DNA from: Pseudomonas sp. SJZ074
GTDB lineage: Bacteria; Pseudomonadota; Gammaproteobacteria; Pseudomonadales; Pseudomonadaceae
Reading direction: 5' to 3'
Length of the DNA: 64,000 nt
Assembly (NCBI RefSeq): GCF_007828215.1
Contig: NZ_VIUE01000001.1
Span: forward strand, 62,001 to 126,000
Shown: positions 16,537-26,901 of the stretch, one piece after another
Layout of the letters: every line of letters starts with the position of its first letter
Numbering within the stretch: the stretch's first letter is position 1
Position numbers and translations under genes: made by a program
The notes under the pieces: model-generated
The model's input: only the letters and a program-made list of their open reading frames with translations
What the model was told of the DNA's origin: nothing
Database searches by the model: none

Positions 16537-17205
16537 TTACCTCTTGCGTAATACATAAACTCGCCACATGGCATAGAGCGGTAGGAAGTCCAGTTGCTCC
16601 TGGATACGAAACCCAGCCTGCCTGAACTCCTCTTCTACTGTAGCAACCGGTAACACAAATCGATTCTGGTAGTCTTTCTGCCCACGGTTACGTTCCTGAC
16701 GCTTGCGTTTCCAGGCCTTGAAATTGCCATCGACCCACAATGAAATAACCACGCTATCGCGGCTGACACGCGCGAATTCCTTCAGAATGGCCAGTCGATG
16801 CGCGGGTTCGCCGATGTGGTGAAGCAGGCGCATACAAAAAATGCTGTCGACGGCGTTATCAGGCAAGGCGATGTCGAATGCAGAAGTGTGCAAGGGTTGT
16901 ACCCGTTTTACGACATCGGCGGGTTGAGATGCCATTGCAGTCTTGATCATCGCCTCGGAGTTGTCCGCACCAATGATGACGCGATTCGGCTTTTCGGCCA
17001 GCAAGGACCAAAAACGCCCGGCACCGCAAGGCAGGTCCAACACCAAGCCTGGGTCACCAGCAAGTGCCAACGCGCGCTTGGCCAGTTGTTGATCTCGCCG
17101 ATTGGAGAGACGGCGACTCAAGCCGCTTCGATGCTTATGGAAGTACTTCTGCGCGTGCTGCTCGTCGTACTTTTCGGAAAAATCGAGCTTGATGGACTTG
17201 GACAT
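16537..17205 (-). CDS. Class I SAM-dependent methyltransferase (orf222 of the ColRS locus)
   Basis: 222-residue Rossmann-fold methyltransferase. SAM motif I is VLDLPCGAGRFWSLL (about residues 54-68), motif II GADNSEAM, and CMRLLHHIGEP marks the Methyltransf_11/UbiE-like core. Length matches orf222 reported with wapQ in the P. fluorescens ColRS locus. It is separated from the convergent-in-direction colS end by about 100 bases containing a ColR-like motif, so it is likely the first gene of a ColR-regulated operon with the InaA-type kinase. The methyl acceptor is unknown; an LPS or membrane-related target is inferred. Confidence 0.86.
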   Translation of the reverse strand: MSKSIKLDFSEKYDEQHAQKYFHKHRSGLSRRLSNRRDQQLAKRALALAGDPGLVLDLPCGAGRFWSLLAEKPNRVIIGADNSEAMIKTAMASQPADVVKRVQPLHTSAFDIALPDNAVDSIFCMRLLHHIGEPAHRLAILKEFARVSRDSVVISLWVDGNFKAWKRKRQERNRGQKDYQNRFVLPVATVEEEFRQAGFRIQEQLDFLPLYAMWRVYVLRKR

Positions 17206-17263
17206 TAAAGGGGACCTCCATTTCAGACAGGCCCAACCTTAAAAATCGCTTTGTCATCAGTTT

Positions 17264-17279
17264 GTGAAAAAGAAGTCAT
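17264..17279 (-). promoter_or_regulatory. ColR-binding-motif candidate upstream of the methyltransferase gene
   Basis: The minus strand reads ATGACTTCTTTTTCAC, oriented toward the methyltransferase. It agrees at 15 of 16 positions with the P. putida ColR motif as I recall it (YYNASNNYTTTTTCAC). It lies about 60 bases upstream of the start codon. A 7-base palindrome TGTAATC/GATTACA adjoins it at 17279-17300. Confidence 0.6.
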
Positions 17280-17307
17280 GTAATCTTGGCAATGATTACA
17301 AGATTTT

Positions 17308-18597
17308 TCAGGGCGCACTCACTCCCTCGGGATTCAACTCAACCTCGAACCGGCAACCGTTGGGTTCCATCGTACTGAGACTCACCACCCAGCCCTGGTT
17401 CTCGCAAATCCGCTGCACCAGCGACAAACCCAGCCCAAGCCCCTCGCCGCGCTTCTCGTTGCCGCGCACGAACGGTTCGAACATTGCCTCGCGCTTCTCC
17501 TCGGGAATGCCCACTCCACTGTCCTCCACCACGAATCCAGTGCTATGGAGGGTGAGGCGGATGAAGCCCTGGTCGGTGTAGTGCAAGGCGTTGCGCAGCA
17601 GGTTACCCATGACCGCCGTCAGGAATGTAGCGTTATAGGGAGTATCGAGGGGCTGGCCCGGCTCGAAAATGAGCGCCAAGCCTTTGGATTCAATAGCCGC
17701 ACGCCATGTGCCGAGAAGATTTTCCGCGACCTGACCAAGGGTCAGGCGAGGCGACATGCCGTTGTCCTCGCGCTGAGCCCTGGCAAGCATCAAAAACGTT
17801 TGCACCAATTCGCGCATCTCTTCATTGGCTCGACTGATGCGCTCGACCTGCAGGCGACCCCGTTGATCCAATGCCGGGTTTTCCAGCAACAGTTCACAGG
17901 AAGTCGCCAAGACCATCAATGGCGTGCGCAACTCATGGCTGACATCACTGGTAAACAACCGCTCGCGCGTCAGGGCCTGGCGCAACCGCCCCAAAGTGGC
18001 GTCGAACGCCACCGCCAGCTCACCCACTTCATCGGCGGCATAGTCAGGCGCCAACGGTGGAGCGAGCCCGAGGAGCTGGTCGCGATGCCGTACTTGCCGG
18101 GCCAGGCGCACCACCGGTGCCATCACCCGGCGAGCCAGGATCCAGCCAAGGAACACCGCCAGCGCCAGGCTGAGCACGAAGCCCACCAGTACGACGGCGA
18201 ACAGTACCCGCTCGCGTTCTTCGAAGTCACTCTGGTCCTGCAGCAACACATAATGACGGCCGTCAACGATCTCCACCATGGCGTGATAGGACAATTGTTC
18301 GCGAAACACCTCGTGGAAGCCAGGTTCCAAATGACGCAAATCCTTGGGCAATTCGAAATCACCCGGGCCGCCGCTGAAATAGAACAACTGGTCAGGTTCC
18401 GGACGATGATTCCAGTCCGAGACGCTGTCCATCAGCAACAGGCGTTGCAGGTCGCCACCCAGTCCAGCAGAAATCAGCTTCTCTTCCACCAGGTGCACCG
18501 TCGCCACGATGCCCATGGCGAACGCCCCGGCCACCAATGCACTCATCAATGCAAAGGCAATGATGATCCGTTGAGCAAGGCTCTGCTTAAACTCCAT
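17308..18597 (-). CDS. colS: Sensor histidine kinase ColS
   Basis: 429-residue inner-membrane kinase. First membrane helix about 10-33, periplasmic domain to about 131, second helix LFAVVLVGFVLSLALAVFLGWIL, HAMP, H-box FTSDVSHELRTPLMVL, N box NLLRNALHY and G boxes DSGVGI and GEGLGLGLSL. The periplasmic domain carries Glu126-x-x-Glu129, and His95, Glu96 and His105, residues reported in P. putida ColS for sensing excess iron and zinc. The start at 18597 (MEFKQSLAQRI) overlaps the colR end by 11 bases, meaning translational coupling; a longer upstream reading would run inside colR. Confidence 0.92.
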   Translation of the reverse strand: MEFKQSLAQRIIIAFALMSALVAGAFAMGIVATVHLVEEKLISAGLGGDLQRLLLMDSVSDWNHRPEPDQLFYFSGGPGDFELPKDLRHLEPGFHEVFREQLSYHAMVEIVDGRHYVLLQDQSDFEERERVLFAVVLVGFVLSLALAVFLGWILARRVMAPVVRLARQVRHRDQLLGLAPPLAPDYAADEVGELAVAFDATLGRLRQALTRERLFTSDVSHELRTPLMVLATSCELLLENPALDQRGRLQVERISRANEEMRELVQTFLMLARAQREDNGMSPRLTLGQVAENLLGTWRAAIESKGLALIFEPGQPLDTPYNATFLTAVMGNLLRNALHYTDQGFIRLTLHSTGFVVEDSGVGIPEEKREAMFEPFVRGNEKRGEGLGLGLSLVQRICENQGWVVSLSTMEPNGCRFEVELNPEGVSAP

Positions 18598-19270
18598 CGC
18601 GGCCCTCGGCCAGGCGATAACCGACACCGTGCACGGTATGCAGCAGAGGCTTGTCGAACGGTTTGTCGATCACCTGGCGCAGTTGGTGGACATGGCTGCG
18701 CAGGCTGTCGCTGTCCGGGCAGTCATCGCCCCACAAGGCTTCTTCAAGGATTTCCCGACGCAACACGTGGGGACTCTTCTGCATCAGTACCGCCAGCAAC
18801 TTCAGGCCGACCGGGTTGAGCTTGAGCAGCTTGCCCTCGCGGGTCACTTCCAGGGTATCGAGGTCATAACTCAGGTCGCCGACCTGCAAGGCGCGCCGGC
18901 CGCCGCCCTGGGCCCGGCGCATGACCGCTTCGATCCGCGCCGCCAGTTCCGACAAGGCAAAGGGTTTGATCAGGTAATCATCGGCCCCGGACTTGAAGCC
19001 TTGCAGGCGGTCGTCCAGTTGATCCCGGGCGGTGAGCATGATCACCGGCGTATCGCGCCGGGCATCTTCACGCAGGCGCTTGCACAAGGTGTAGCCGTCG
19101 ATGCCGGGCAACATGATGTCGAGCACGATCAGGTCGTAATGCTCGGTCGCAGCCAGGTGCAAGCCCGACAGACCGTCCTGGGCGCAATCGACGGTATACC
19201 CCTTGAGCCCCAGGTAATCGGCCAGGTTGGCCAGGATGTCGCGGTTGTCTTCGACCAATAGAATTCGCAT
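18587..19270 (-). CDS. colR: Response regulator ColR
   Basis: 227-residue OmpR-family regulator: receiver with Asp51 as phosphoacceptor (LIVLDIMLPGIDG), then a winged-helix domain with SHVHQLRQVIDKPF. The sequence closely follows ColR of P. fluorescens and P. putida. The start is the ATG at 19270 with AGAGG 5 bases upstream; a GTG two codons earlier is possible. With ColS it maintains outer-membrane integrity and metal tolerance and supports root colonisation in relatives. ColR-like sites flank the pair on both sides. Confidence 0.94.
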   Translation of the reverse strand: MRILLVEDNRDILANLADYLGLKGYTVDCAQDGLSGLHLAATEHYDLIVLDIMLPGIDGYTLCKRLREDARRDTPVIMLTARDQLDDRLQGFKSGADDYLIKPFALSELAARIEAVMRRAQGGGRRALQVGDLSYDLDTLEVTREGKLLKLNPVGLKLLAVLMQKSPHVLRREILEEALWGDDCPDSDSLRSHVHQLRQVIDKPFDKPLLHTVHGVGYRLAEGRDGV

Positions 19271-19386
19271 GGGCACCTCTGCATATACGGTTAACGGCCG
19301 TCTTGGCCCGCGCAGCTTAAGGCCAATGGCGACTCAGGGCCAGCACTGGAAACGACATGCGTCAACGCCGTCAAGCAATCACATCA

Positions 19387-19402
19387 TTGATGAGTTTTTC
19401 AC
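19387..19402 (+). promoter_or_regulatory. ColR-binding-motif candidate upstream of the LTA-synthase-family gene
   Basis: TTGATGAGTTTTTCAC matches the recalled ColR motif at 14 of 16 positions including the TTTTTCAC core, and points toward the gene starting at 19479. Confidence 0.55.
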
Positions 19403-19478
19403 TACAGGTTCACAACCTGACTACAGTGAGGGGGTAACACTTTCGCGCTATCGGATCGATATATAAGGAATGTAGTAA

Positions 19479-21428
19479 ATGGACTTTATGAAAATGGCGC
19501 CCGTGCGCTTTTTGCTGCTGATCTCCGGCGCCTGGCTGGTGGTGTTTCTCCTGACACGAACCGTTTTACTGCTGGCCCATCTGGATGAATCCGGTGGCAA
19601 CGCACTTTCGGTCTTCGGTGTTGGACTGGTATATGACCTGGGCTTCCTCGCCTATGCAATCCTGCCGATGGGCCTGTACCTGTTGCTTTGCCCTGCTGCC
19701 TTGTGGCGCCGTCGCGGCCATCGCTGGTTCCTTCAGGGCCTGTTGACGGTCAGTCTGTTCACCATGCTGTTCATCTCGGTGGCCGAATGGCTGTTCTGGG
19801 ATGAGTTTGGCGTGCGCTTCAACTTCATTGCTGTCGATTACCTGGTCTACTCCGATGAAGTATTGAACAACGTACTGGAGTCCTACCCGATCGGCATCCT
19901 GCTGACGATTCTTGCCGTAGTGGCTGTGGGTTTGAGCCTGGCCTTGCGCAAACCGCTCCAGGCCGCGCTGGACGCCCCATTACCAGCCTTGCGCGGACGC
20001 CTGGCCATTGCCTTGGGCCTGCTGGCCCTCACCGGCCTGAGTTTGCAATTACTCAGTCAGGATGCGCCACGCACCCAAGGCGGCAACGCCTACCAGAACG
20101 AGCTGGCGAGCAACGGCCCGTACCAGTTCTTCGCTGCGTTCCGTAACAACGAACTGGACTACGGACAGTTCTACAGCAGCTTGCCCCCGGCTACCGTCGC
20201 CCCGCAGATTCGCGCCGAACTGAACGAGCCCAATGCACATTTTATCGATGAAGATCCACAAGGCATCCGGCGGCGGATAGACAATCCCGGTACTCTGCGC
20301 AAACCGAACATTGTGCTGGTGACTATCGAAAGCCTCAGTGCCAAGTACCTGGGCAGCAATGGTGACAAACGCGACCTGACCCCCAACCTGGACGCCTTGC
20401 GCAAGCAAAGTCTGTATTTCAATAGATTCTACGCCACCGGTACCCGTACCGATCGCGGCCTGGAAGCCATTACCCTGGCCATTCCGCCGACACCGGGACG
20501 TTCGATCGTCAAGCGTATCGGCCGGGAAAGCGGCTTTGCCAGCCTGGGCCAACAATTGAGCGCGATCGGCTACGACAGCGTGTTCGTCTACGGTGGCCGC
20601 GGCTACTTCGACAACATGAACGCGTTTTTCAGCGGCAACGGTTATCGTGTCGTTGACCAGAGCAGTGTCGAGGAGTCCGAAATCCACTTCAAGAATGCCT
20701 GGGGCATGGCCGACGAAGACCTGTACAAGCAGACATTGAAACTGGCCGATGCCAACTACGCAAAACAGCGGCCGTTCCTGTTACAACTGATGACGACCTC
20801 CAACCATCGCCCTTACACCTATCCGGATAACCGGATCGATATCAAATCCGGCAACGGCCGGGATGGAGCAGTCAAGTACACCGACTATGCCATCGGTCAG
20901 TTCCTGGACCAGGCACGGCAGAAACCGTGGTTCGATAATACGATCTTCGTCTTCGTCGCCGACCACACTGCTGGTAGCGCCGGCAAGGAGGACCTGCCGA
21001 TCAGTAACTATCAGATCCCTTTGTTCGTCTATGCGCCAAAGCTGATCGAGCCACGGGAAACCAACCAGCTCGCCAGTCAGATCGATCTTGCGCCGACCTT
21101 GCTCGGCTTGCTGAATCTGGATTACGAGTCGACGTTCTTCGGTCGCAACCTGTTGCAGGACAACCCGTTACCGCCCCGCGTCGTCGTCGGCAATTACCAG
21201 CATCTGGGCATGTTCGATGGCAAGGATCTGGCGATACTCAGCCCGCGCCAGGGCCTGCGCCGGCATGATGACGCACTGACCGAAAGCCGTGAGTCCCGGG
21301 CAACCAGTGACGATCCCTTGATCAGCCGCGCCATTGCGTATTACCAAACCGCCAGTTATGGCTTCAAGCAACAGCTGCTTGGCTGGAGAGCGCCCATGGA
21401 GGGTGCCGAGCAAGTCAGCGAACGTTAA
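19479..21428 (+). CDS. LTA synthase family phosphoglycerol/phosphoethanolamine-type transferase
   Basis: 649-residue membrane-anchored sulfatase-fold enzyme. Five predicted N-terminal membrane segments (about 1-190) precede a periplasmic catalytic domain: PNIVLVTIESLSAKYLGSNG holds the first metal-binding Glu, FYATGTRTDRGLEAI the likely Thr nucleophile (Thr322 or Thr324), and FVFVADHTAGS the metal-binding Asp-His. Relatives transfer phosphoglycerol (OpgB, LtaS) or similar head groups; the acceptor here is unknown, with periplasmic glucans or lipid A as possibilities. A ColR-like motif upstream and the PAP2 gene downstream tie it to envelope remodelling. Confidence 0.86.
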   Translation: MDFMKMAPVRFLLLISGAWLVVFLLTRTVLLLAHLDESGGNALSVFGVGLVYDLGFLAYAILPMGLYLLLCPAALWRRRGHRWFLQGLLTVSLFTMLFISVAEWLFWDEFGVRFNFIAVDYLVYSDEVLNNVLESYPIGILLTILAVVAVGLSLALRKPLQAALDAPLPALRGRLAIALGLLALTGLSLQLLSQDAPRTQGGNAYQNELASNGPYQFFAAFRNNELDYGQFYSSLPPATVAPQIRAELNEPNAHFIDEDPQGIRRRIDNPGTLRKPNIVLVTIESLSAKYLGSNGDKRDLTPNLDALRKQSLYFNRFYATGTRTDRGLEAITLAIPPTPGRSIVKRIGRESGFASLGQQLSAIGYDSVFVYGGRGYFDNMNAFFSGNGYRVVDQSSVEESEIHFKNAWGMADEDLYKQTLKLADANYAKQRPFLLQLMTTSNHRPYTYPDNRIDIKSGNGRDGAVKYTDYAIGQFLDQARQKPWFDNTIFVFVADHTAGSAGKEDLPISNYQIPLFVYAPKLIEPRETNQLASQIDLAPTLLGLLNLDYESTFFGRNLLQDNPLPPRVVVGNYQHLGMFDGKDLAILSPRQGLRRHDDALTESRESRATSDDPLISRAIAYYQTASYGFKQQLLGWRAPMEGAEQVSER

Positions 21429-21435
21429 CCGAACT

Positions 21436-21467
21436 GCCCCGGGAGGATGGCCCGGGGCGCTTTCTTT
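21436..21467 (+). terminator. Hairpin between LTA-synthase-family and PAP2 genes
   Basis: GCCCCGGG pairs with CCCGGGGC across 7 bases, followed by GCTTTCTTTG. It ends about 15 bases before the PAP2 start and may partly terminate or attenuate. Confidence 0.6.
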
Positions 21468-21481
21468 GTGCAGGATCTGTT

Positions 21482-22225
21482 ATGCCGTCAAGCGTTCTAC
21501 GCTCTTCCCCCCGCCCGCTGAACTTCTGGCTGTGCCTGGGCATTCCCGCCGTTACGGCGATCATTCTGATTTTGCTGGAATGGACCGACCTGGACATGAA
21601 CCTGGCCCAGCTGTTCTACGACCCCACCGTTGGCGACTTCATCGGACGACACAGTTTTTTCCTGGAAGACATCCTCCATGACCGCGCGAAGCAAGTGGTC
21701 ATCGCCTTTTCGGTGTTTTCCATCATCGGCTTCATCAGCGCTTTTTTCGTCACCCGACTCAAACCCTTCAAACGTGAATTGGGCTGCCTTGTGCTCTCCC
21801 TGGCGCTGGCGACATCCTTCGTCACGCCGATGAAAGCGGTGACGGCGGTGCAATGCCCCTGGAGCCTGAAGGAGTTCGGCGGCAAGGAAACCTACAGTGA
21901 ACTGCTGAGCCCGCGTCCTGATACCAACAAACCGGGCAGATGCTGGCCGGGGGGGCATGCCGCCACCGGATTTACCCTGTTCGCCCTGTTCTTCGTATTG
22001 CGCGACCGCAAGCCGCGCCTGGCCCGACGGGCTTTCGTATTTGCGTTCACCCTGGGAACGGTGTTCTCCATAGGCCGGATGATGCAAGGGGCACACTTCT
22101 TCTCGCACAACGTGTGGACGGCGGTGTTCTGCTGGCTGATCTGCCTGGGATGTTATTACTTCGTCCTGTATCGGCCGGCCACGAGAGCAGAACCCTTGGT
22201 CGAGACACAACCGGTCAATGCTTGA
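21482..22225 (+). CDS. PAP2-family membrane phosphatase
   Basis: 247-residue integral membrane phosphatase of the PAP2 superfamily (lipid phosphatases such as LpxE/PgpB). Hydrophobic segments at about 15-32, 65-90, 100-117, 162-180, 190-205 and 213-232. The signature is split as usual: a KPGRCWPGGHAATGF block (the PSGH motif reads PGGH) and GRMMQGAHFFSHNVW with the catalytic His. It follows the LTA-synthase-family gene, so a joint role in recycling lipid head groups is plausible, for example dephosphorylating a lipid product; this is inference. Confidence 0.87.
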   Translation: MPSSVLRSSPRPLNFWLCLGIPAVTAIILILLEWTDLDMNLAQLFYDPTVGDFIGRHSFFLEDILHDRAKQVVIAFSVFSIIGFISAFFVTRLKPFKRELGCLVLSLALATSFVTPMKAVTAVQCPWSLKEFGGKETYSELLSPRPDTNKPGRCWPGGHAATGFTLFALFFVLRDRKPRLARRAFVFAFTLGTVFSIGRMMQGAHFFSHNVWTAVFCWLICLGCYYFVLYRPATRAEPLVETQPVNA

Positions 22226-22308
22226 GCAACCTCCGACTGGAGCCTATGGGAGTCGAACCTGCAATAACAGCGGCATGCCCAGCATCATTGCGAGTTGATC
22301 CACCGTAA

Positions 22309-22398
22309 TCGCGAGCAGGCTCGCTCCCTCCCTGGACAGTGAAGGCCAACAACCTCCGAAAACACCGCCTAACCCTGTGGGAGCGAGCCTGCTCGCGA
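22309..22398. repeat. REPIN-like inverted repeat, GTGGGAGCG family
   Basis: TCGCGAGCAGGCTCGCTCCC at 22309 faces TGTGGGAGCGAGCCTGCTCG at 22376, about 50 bases apart, the standard two-REP arrangement. Confidence 0.85.
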
Positions 22399-22475
22399 AG
22401 GCGGCACATTTCAACATCACTGCTGCTGCCCCACCGCTATCGCGAGAAGCTCAGTTCCCAAAGACCGCGTCAATA

Positions 22476-22509
22476 AAAAACCCCGCCTGCTTTCGCAGGC
22501 GGGGTTTTT
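22476..22509 (-). terminator. groEL intrinsic terminator (bidirectional)
   Basis: AAAAACCCCGCCTGC pairs perfectly with GCAGGCGGGGTTTTT around TTTC, with T tracts on both strands. Confidence 0.9.
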
Positions 22510-22530
22510 CAGTACAGGGGTAAAGCTGGC

Positions 22531-24186
<1,656 letters not shown>

Positions 24187-24224
24187 TTAAATACTGTGTA
24201 GTAGCGGGAAAATGAGCGGGGAAA

Positions 24225-24518
24225 TCAGCCTTCGATGACAGCGAGGATTTCGCTCTCGCCCATGACCAGCAGTTCTTCGCCGTCGACTTTTACTGTGTTG
24301 CTGCCCGAGTAAGGGCCGAACACGACCTTGTCACCCACTTTCACGGCCAGCGCACGCACTTCACCGTTGTCCAGCACACGGCCGGTACCTACAGCGAGAA
24401 CTTCACCGTGGTTGGCTTTCTCGGCAGCCGAACCTGCCAAGACAATGCCGCCAGCGGATTTCTTCTCTTCTTCGCTGCGACGGATGACGACGCGGTCATG
24501 CAGAGGACGAAGCTTCAT
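24225..24518 (-). CDS. groES: Co-chaperonin GroES (10 kDa)
   Basis: 97-residue GroES lid subunit: [34 protein letters not shown] with the mobile loop at about residues 17-32 and the C-terminal [10 protein letters not shown]. Preceded by AGGAGAG. First gene of groESL. The mRNA leader of about 140 bases ahead of it contains several hairpins. Confidence 0.98.
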   Translation of the reverse strand: MKLRPLHDRVVIRRSEEEKKSAGGIVLAGSAAEKANHGEVLAVGTGRVLDNGEVRALAVKVGDKVVFGPYSGSNTVKVDGEELLVMGESEILAVIEG

Positions 24519-24660
24519 TGTCGATCTCTCCTAATTTTGGTTTTCATCGGCCGGTGTAGTCCCGGCGGGTTTAACAAAAGCCGGCAGAGCCGGGTGCGGT
24601 TCGTCAGTCGAACCGCGGAAGTCTGTCCGGTGTTGCCACCGGAAACCTTGCGGTGACCGA

Positions 24661-24691
24661 TACATAAGGGCGTACAAGGGGATTACAAGGG
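24661..24691 (-). promoter_or_regulatory. Candidate sigma-32 heat-shock promoter of groESL
   Basis: On the minus strand CCTTGTAATC (-35-like, compare CTTGAA) is followed 10-12 bases later by GCCCTTATGTA (-10-like, compare CCCCATNTA). It sits about 140 bases upstream of groES. Match is by eye only. Confidence 0.5.
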
Positions 24692-24728
24692 CCGGATCGA
24701 AAAAAATTTCTTCATCGAGCCGAAAACG

Positions 24729-24754
24729 CACACGGCACCCGAAGGTGCCGTGTG
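24729..24754 (-). terminator. Intrinsic terminator of fxsA
   Basis: CACACGGCACC pairs perfectly with GGTGCCGTGTG around CGAA; the minus strand continues CGTTTTCG. Confidence 0.75.
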
Positions 24755-24761
24755 GTGGGTT

Positions 24762-25238
24762 TTACTTGGAATCGCGGTGTTCGAATTCGCCTTCGATCAC
24801 ATTGGGTTCGCGGCCCAACGGCTCTCGCGGCGCCGGGCCACCACGTGGTTGAAGGTCGTCGGCAAACGCCCGCTGGCGCATCGCCTGTTCCTCGGCTCGC
24901 TGGCGCATCTTGTTGGCCAGCAACCGACGGGTGAAAGGCAGCAACATGAGCAGGCCCAATACGTCGCTGATAAAGCCAGGCAGAATCAGCAGACCGCCGC
25001 CCAGGGCCAGCATCAGGCCTTCGAGCATGGTCTGGGCAGGCAGCTCGCCGCGGCTCAGGCTTTCACGGGCACGCAAGGCCGTGGCGAGACCGGCGATGCG
25101 CAGCACGAACACGCCGAGCATCGAGCCGAGAATGACCAGCAGCAGGGCCGGGAAAAACCCGATCGCACCGCTGACCTTCACGAATACGAACAGCTCCAAC
25201 ACCGGGAACAGCAGAAAGAGCAATAAAAAAGGGCGCAT
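24762..25238 (-). CDS. fxsA: FxsA family membrane protein
   Basis: 158-residue membrane protein of the FxsA family (suppressor of F exclusion of phage T7 in E. coli). Hydrophobic segments at about 3-20, 25-45, 75-105 and a polar C-terminal tail rich in R, E and P. The ATG at 25238 is preferred; a TTG one codon earlier is also spaced well from GAGGAAA. In E. coli the gene is also next to groES, so the neighbourhood is conserved. Molecular role unknown. Confidence 0.88.
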   Translation of the reverse strand: MRPFLLLFLLFPVLELFVFVKVSGAIGFFPALLLVILGSMLGVFVLRIAGLATALRARESLSRGELPAQTMLEGLMLALGGGLLILPGFISDVLGLLMLLPFTRRLLANKMRQRAEEQAMRQRAFADDLQPRGGPAPREPLGREPNVIEGEFEHRDSK

Positions 25239-25337
25239 CAAATGGTTTCCTCAACGCAAGAATGCCTGGTGGCCTGTACGGTTAGCCACACAGGCCACTA
25301 GCTATGAAAACCTAAATGACGTCGCCCTTTCGTGAAT

Positions 25338-26069
25338 TCAAGCGTCGGCCTCTGCATTTTTCGGCCATTGTTCGGCGTGAGCCAGATAAACCAAGGCTTC
25401 GCGCACTTGTGTCGGCGTGTTGCAGGACGCAGGAAATGCCAGCCAATGAAGCCCCTGACCGATACGCAGGTGCATGCCTTCACTGTCGATGCCCACCAGT
25501 TGCGCCGCTTCGGTCTTGGGCAGATCGGCCAGATCGACGTAATGGGCGATGGCCTTGGCATGATCGGCATTCATGTGTTCGATCATGCTCGCCTCGGCTT
25601 TGCCGGCAAAGGGGTTGGCCAAGGTGATCCGGTCGATCCAGTGGATGGCGCCAAAACCGCCGATGTAGCGATGGCGCACAGGATCGAGCACCCAGAAATC
25701 GAAATCGTGGGCCTTGTGGTAGTTCTGCGATTCAGGAAAGTAGCGGTAATAACGCTCGGCGGCAGCATCGATGGCGGCGCTGTCTTCAAGTTTCCGCGCC
25801 TCGGCCAGGTAGGTCAGACGCCCCACGGCCTGTACGTCTTCGGCGCCCCGCTCGCCCACCAGCATGGAGCACTTCGGGTCTTTCTGCAGGTTGTGGGTGT
25901 GCTGGGCGATGCGGCTGATCAGGATCAACGGCCGCCCTTGCTCGTCCAGGCAATACGGCACCACGGAGCCGAACGGAAAGCCAGGCATGGATTTGGAATG
26001 GGTGGAGAGCATTCCACGGTATTCCTTGAGCAGTAATTCTCGTGCATGCTTGGCAGCGTCAACGCTCAA
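25338..26069 (-). CDS. HugZ-family protein (PNPOx-like heme utilisation domain plus DUF2470)
   Basis: 243-residue cytoplasmic protein: an N-terminal split-barrel PNPOx-like domain (SKSMPGFPFGSVVPYCLDEQG, ILISRIAQHTHNL) and a C-terminal DUF2470 helical domain (MIEHMNADHAKAIAHYVDL). HugZ-type members bind or degrade heme. Whether this one binds heme cannot be decided from sequence. The start is an unusual TTG at 26067-26069, supported by GGAG 7 bases upstream and by the MSVDAAKHARELLLKEYRG N-terminus. Divergent from the dehydrogenase gene. Confidence 0.83.
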   Translation of the reverse strand: MSVDAAKHARELLLKEYRGMLSTHSKSMPGFPFGSVVPYCLDEQGRPLILISRIAQHTHNLQKDPKCSMLVGERGAEDVQAVGRLTYLAEARKLEDSAAIDAAAERYYRYFPESQNYHKAHDFDFWVLDPVRHRYIGGFGAIHWIDRITLANPFAGKAEASMIEHMNADHAKAIAHYVDLADLPKTEAAQLVGIDSEGMHLRIGQGLHWLAFPASCNTPTQVREALVYLAHAEQWPKNAEADA

Positions 26070-26125
26070 TTTATGACTCCTTGAATGAAATTCGTCTAAA
26101 AACGCTCAGACACCTGGACATACGA

Positions 26126-26884
26126 ATGCAACTCACTGACAAAGTAATCATTATCACCGGCGGTTGCCAGGGTCTGGGCCGCTCCATGGCCGAGTATTTT
26201 GCCGGCAAAGGCGCGAAGCTCGCCCTGGTGGACCTCAATCAGGAGAAACTCGACCAGGCTGTTGCCGCCTGCGTGGCCAAGGGCGTCGAAGCCCGGGCCT
26301 ACCTGTGCAACGTGGCCAATGAAGAGCAGGTGAGCGACATGGTCGCCCGGGTCGCCCAGGATTTCGGGGCGATCCACGGGTTGATCAACAACGCCGGGAT
26401 CCTGCGTGACGGCCTGCTGCTCAAGGTCAAGGACGGCGAGATGACCAGGATGAGCCTGGCCCAGTGGCAGGCCGTGATCGACGTCAACCTCACCGGCGTG
26501 TTCCTGTGCACCCGTGAAGTGGCGGCGAAAATGGTCGAACTGGAGAACAGCGGCGCCATCATCAATATCTCGTCGATCTCCCGGGCCGGCAACATCGGCC
26601 AGACCAACTACTCGGCCGCCAAGGCCGGCGTGGCAGCCGCCACCGTGACCTGGGCCAAGGAGCTCGCGCGCTACGGCATTCGTGTCGCGGGCATCGCACC
26701 GGGCTTCATCGAAACCGAAATGACCCAAAGCATGAAACCCGAGGCCCTGGAAAGAATGACCTCGGCGATTCCACTCAGGCGCATGGGTCGGCCCGAAGAA
26801 ATCGCTCATTCAGCGGCCTATATCTTCGAGAACGACTATTACACCGGACGGATCCTGGAGATGGATGGCGGGTTGCGGATGTAA
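26126..26884 (+). CDS. Short-chain dehydrogenase/reductase (FabG-like)
   Basis: 252-residue Rossmann-fold oxidoreductase of the classical SDR family, most like 3-oxoacyl-ACP reductases. Cofactor motif TGGCQGLGRS (residues 10-19), NNAG near residue 89, catalytic Ser in INISSISRAG, and Tyr-x-x-x-Lys in NYSAAKAG. The ATG at 26126 gives the family N-terminus MQLTDKVIIITGG; the open frame upstream has no similarity. Monocistronic, ending at a REPIN-like element. Substrate unknown; a role in fatty-acid metabolism is possible but there is no FAS gene nearby. Confidence 0.87.
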   Translation: MQLTDKVIIITGGCQGLGRSMAEYFAGKGAKLALVDLNQEKLDQAVAACVAKGVEARAYLCNVANEEQVSDMVARVAQDFGAIHGLINNAGILRDGLLLKVKDGEMTRMSLAQWQAVIDVNLTGVFLCTREVAAKMVELENSGAIINISSISRAGNIGQTNYSAAKAGVAAATVTWAKELARYGIRVAGIAPGFIETEMTQSMKPEALERMTSAIPLRRMGRPEEIAHSAAYIFENDYYTGRILEMDGGLRM

Positions 26885-26901
26885 GAACACCGCAAACCAA
26901 A

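Larger units (their letters stand above)
22226..22530. other. Intergenic region between PAP2 and groEL genes
   Basis: Holds a REPIN-like element and the groEL terminator, listed separately. A 25-base stretch at 22238 resembles the 3' end of a tRNA on the minus strand but no tRNA body is attached. No coding potential seen. Confidence 0.6.

Noticed and set aside
22238..22262. 25 bases on the minus strand resemble the T-arm and acceptor end of a tRNA (GGTTCGACTCC...GGCTCC)
   Set aside because: No D-arm, anticodon arm or 5' acceptor half is attached and the T stem does not pair. It might be an attachment-site remnant, but no second copy or integrase was seen.
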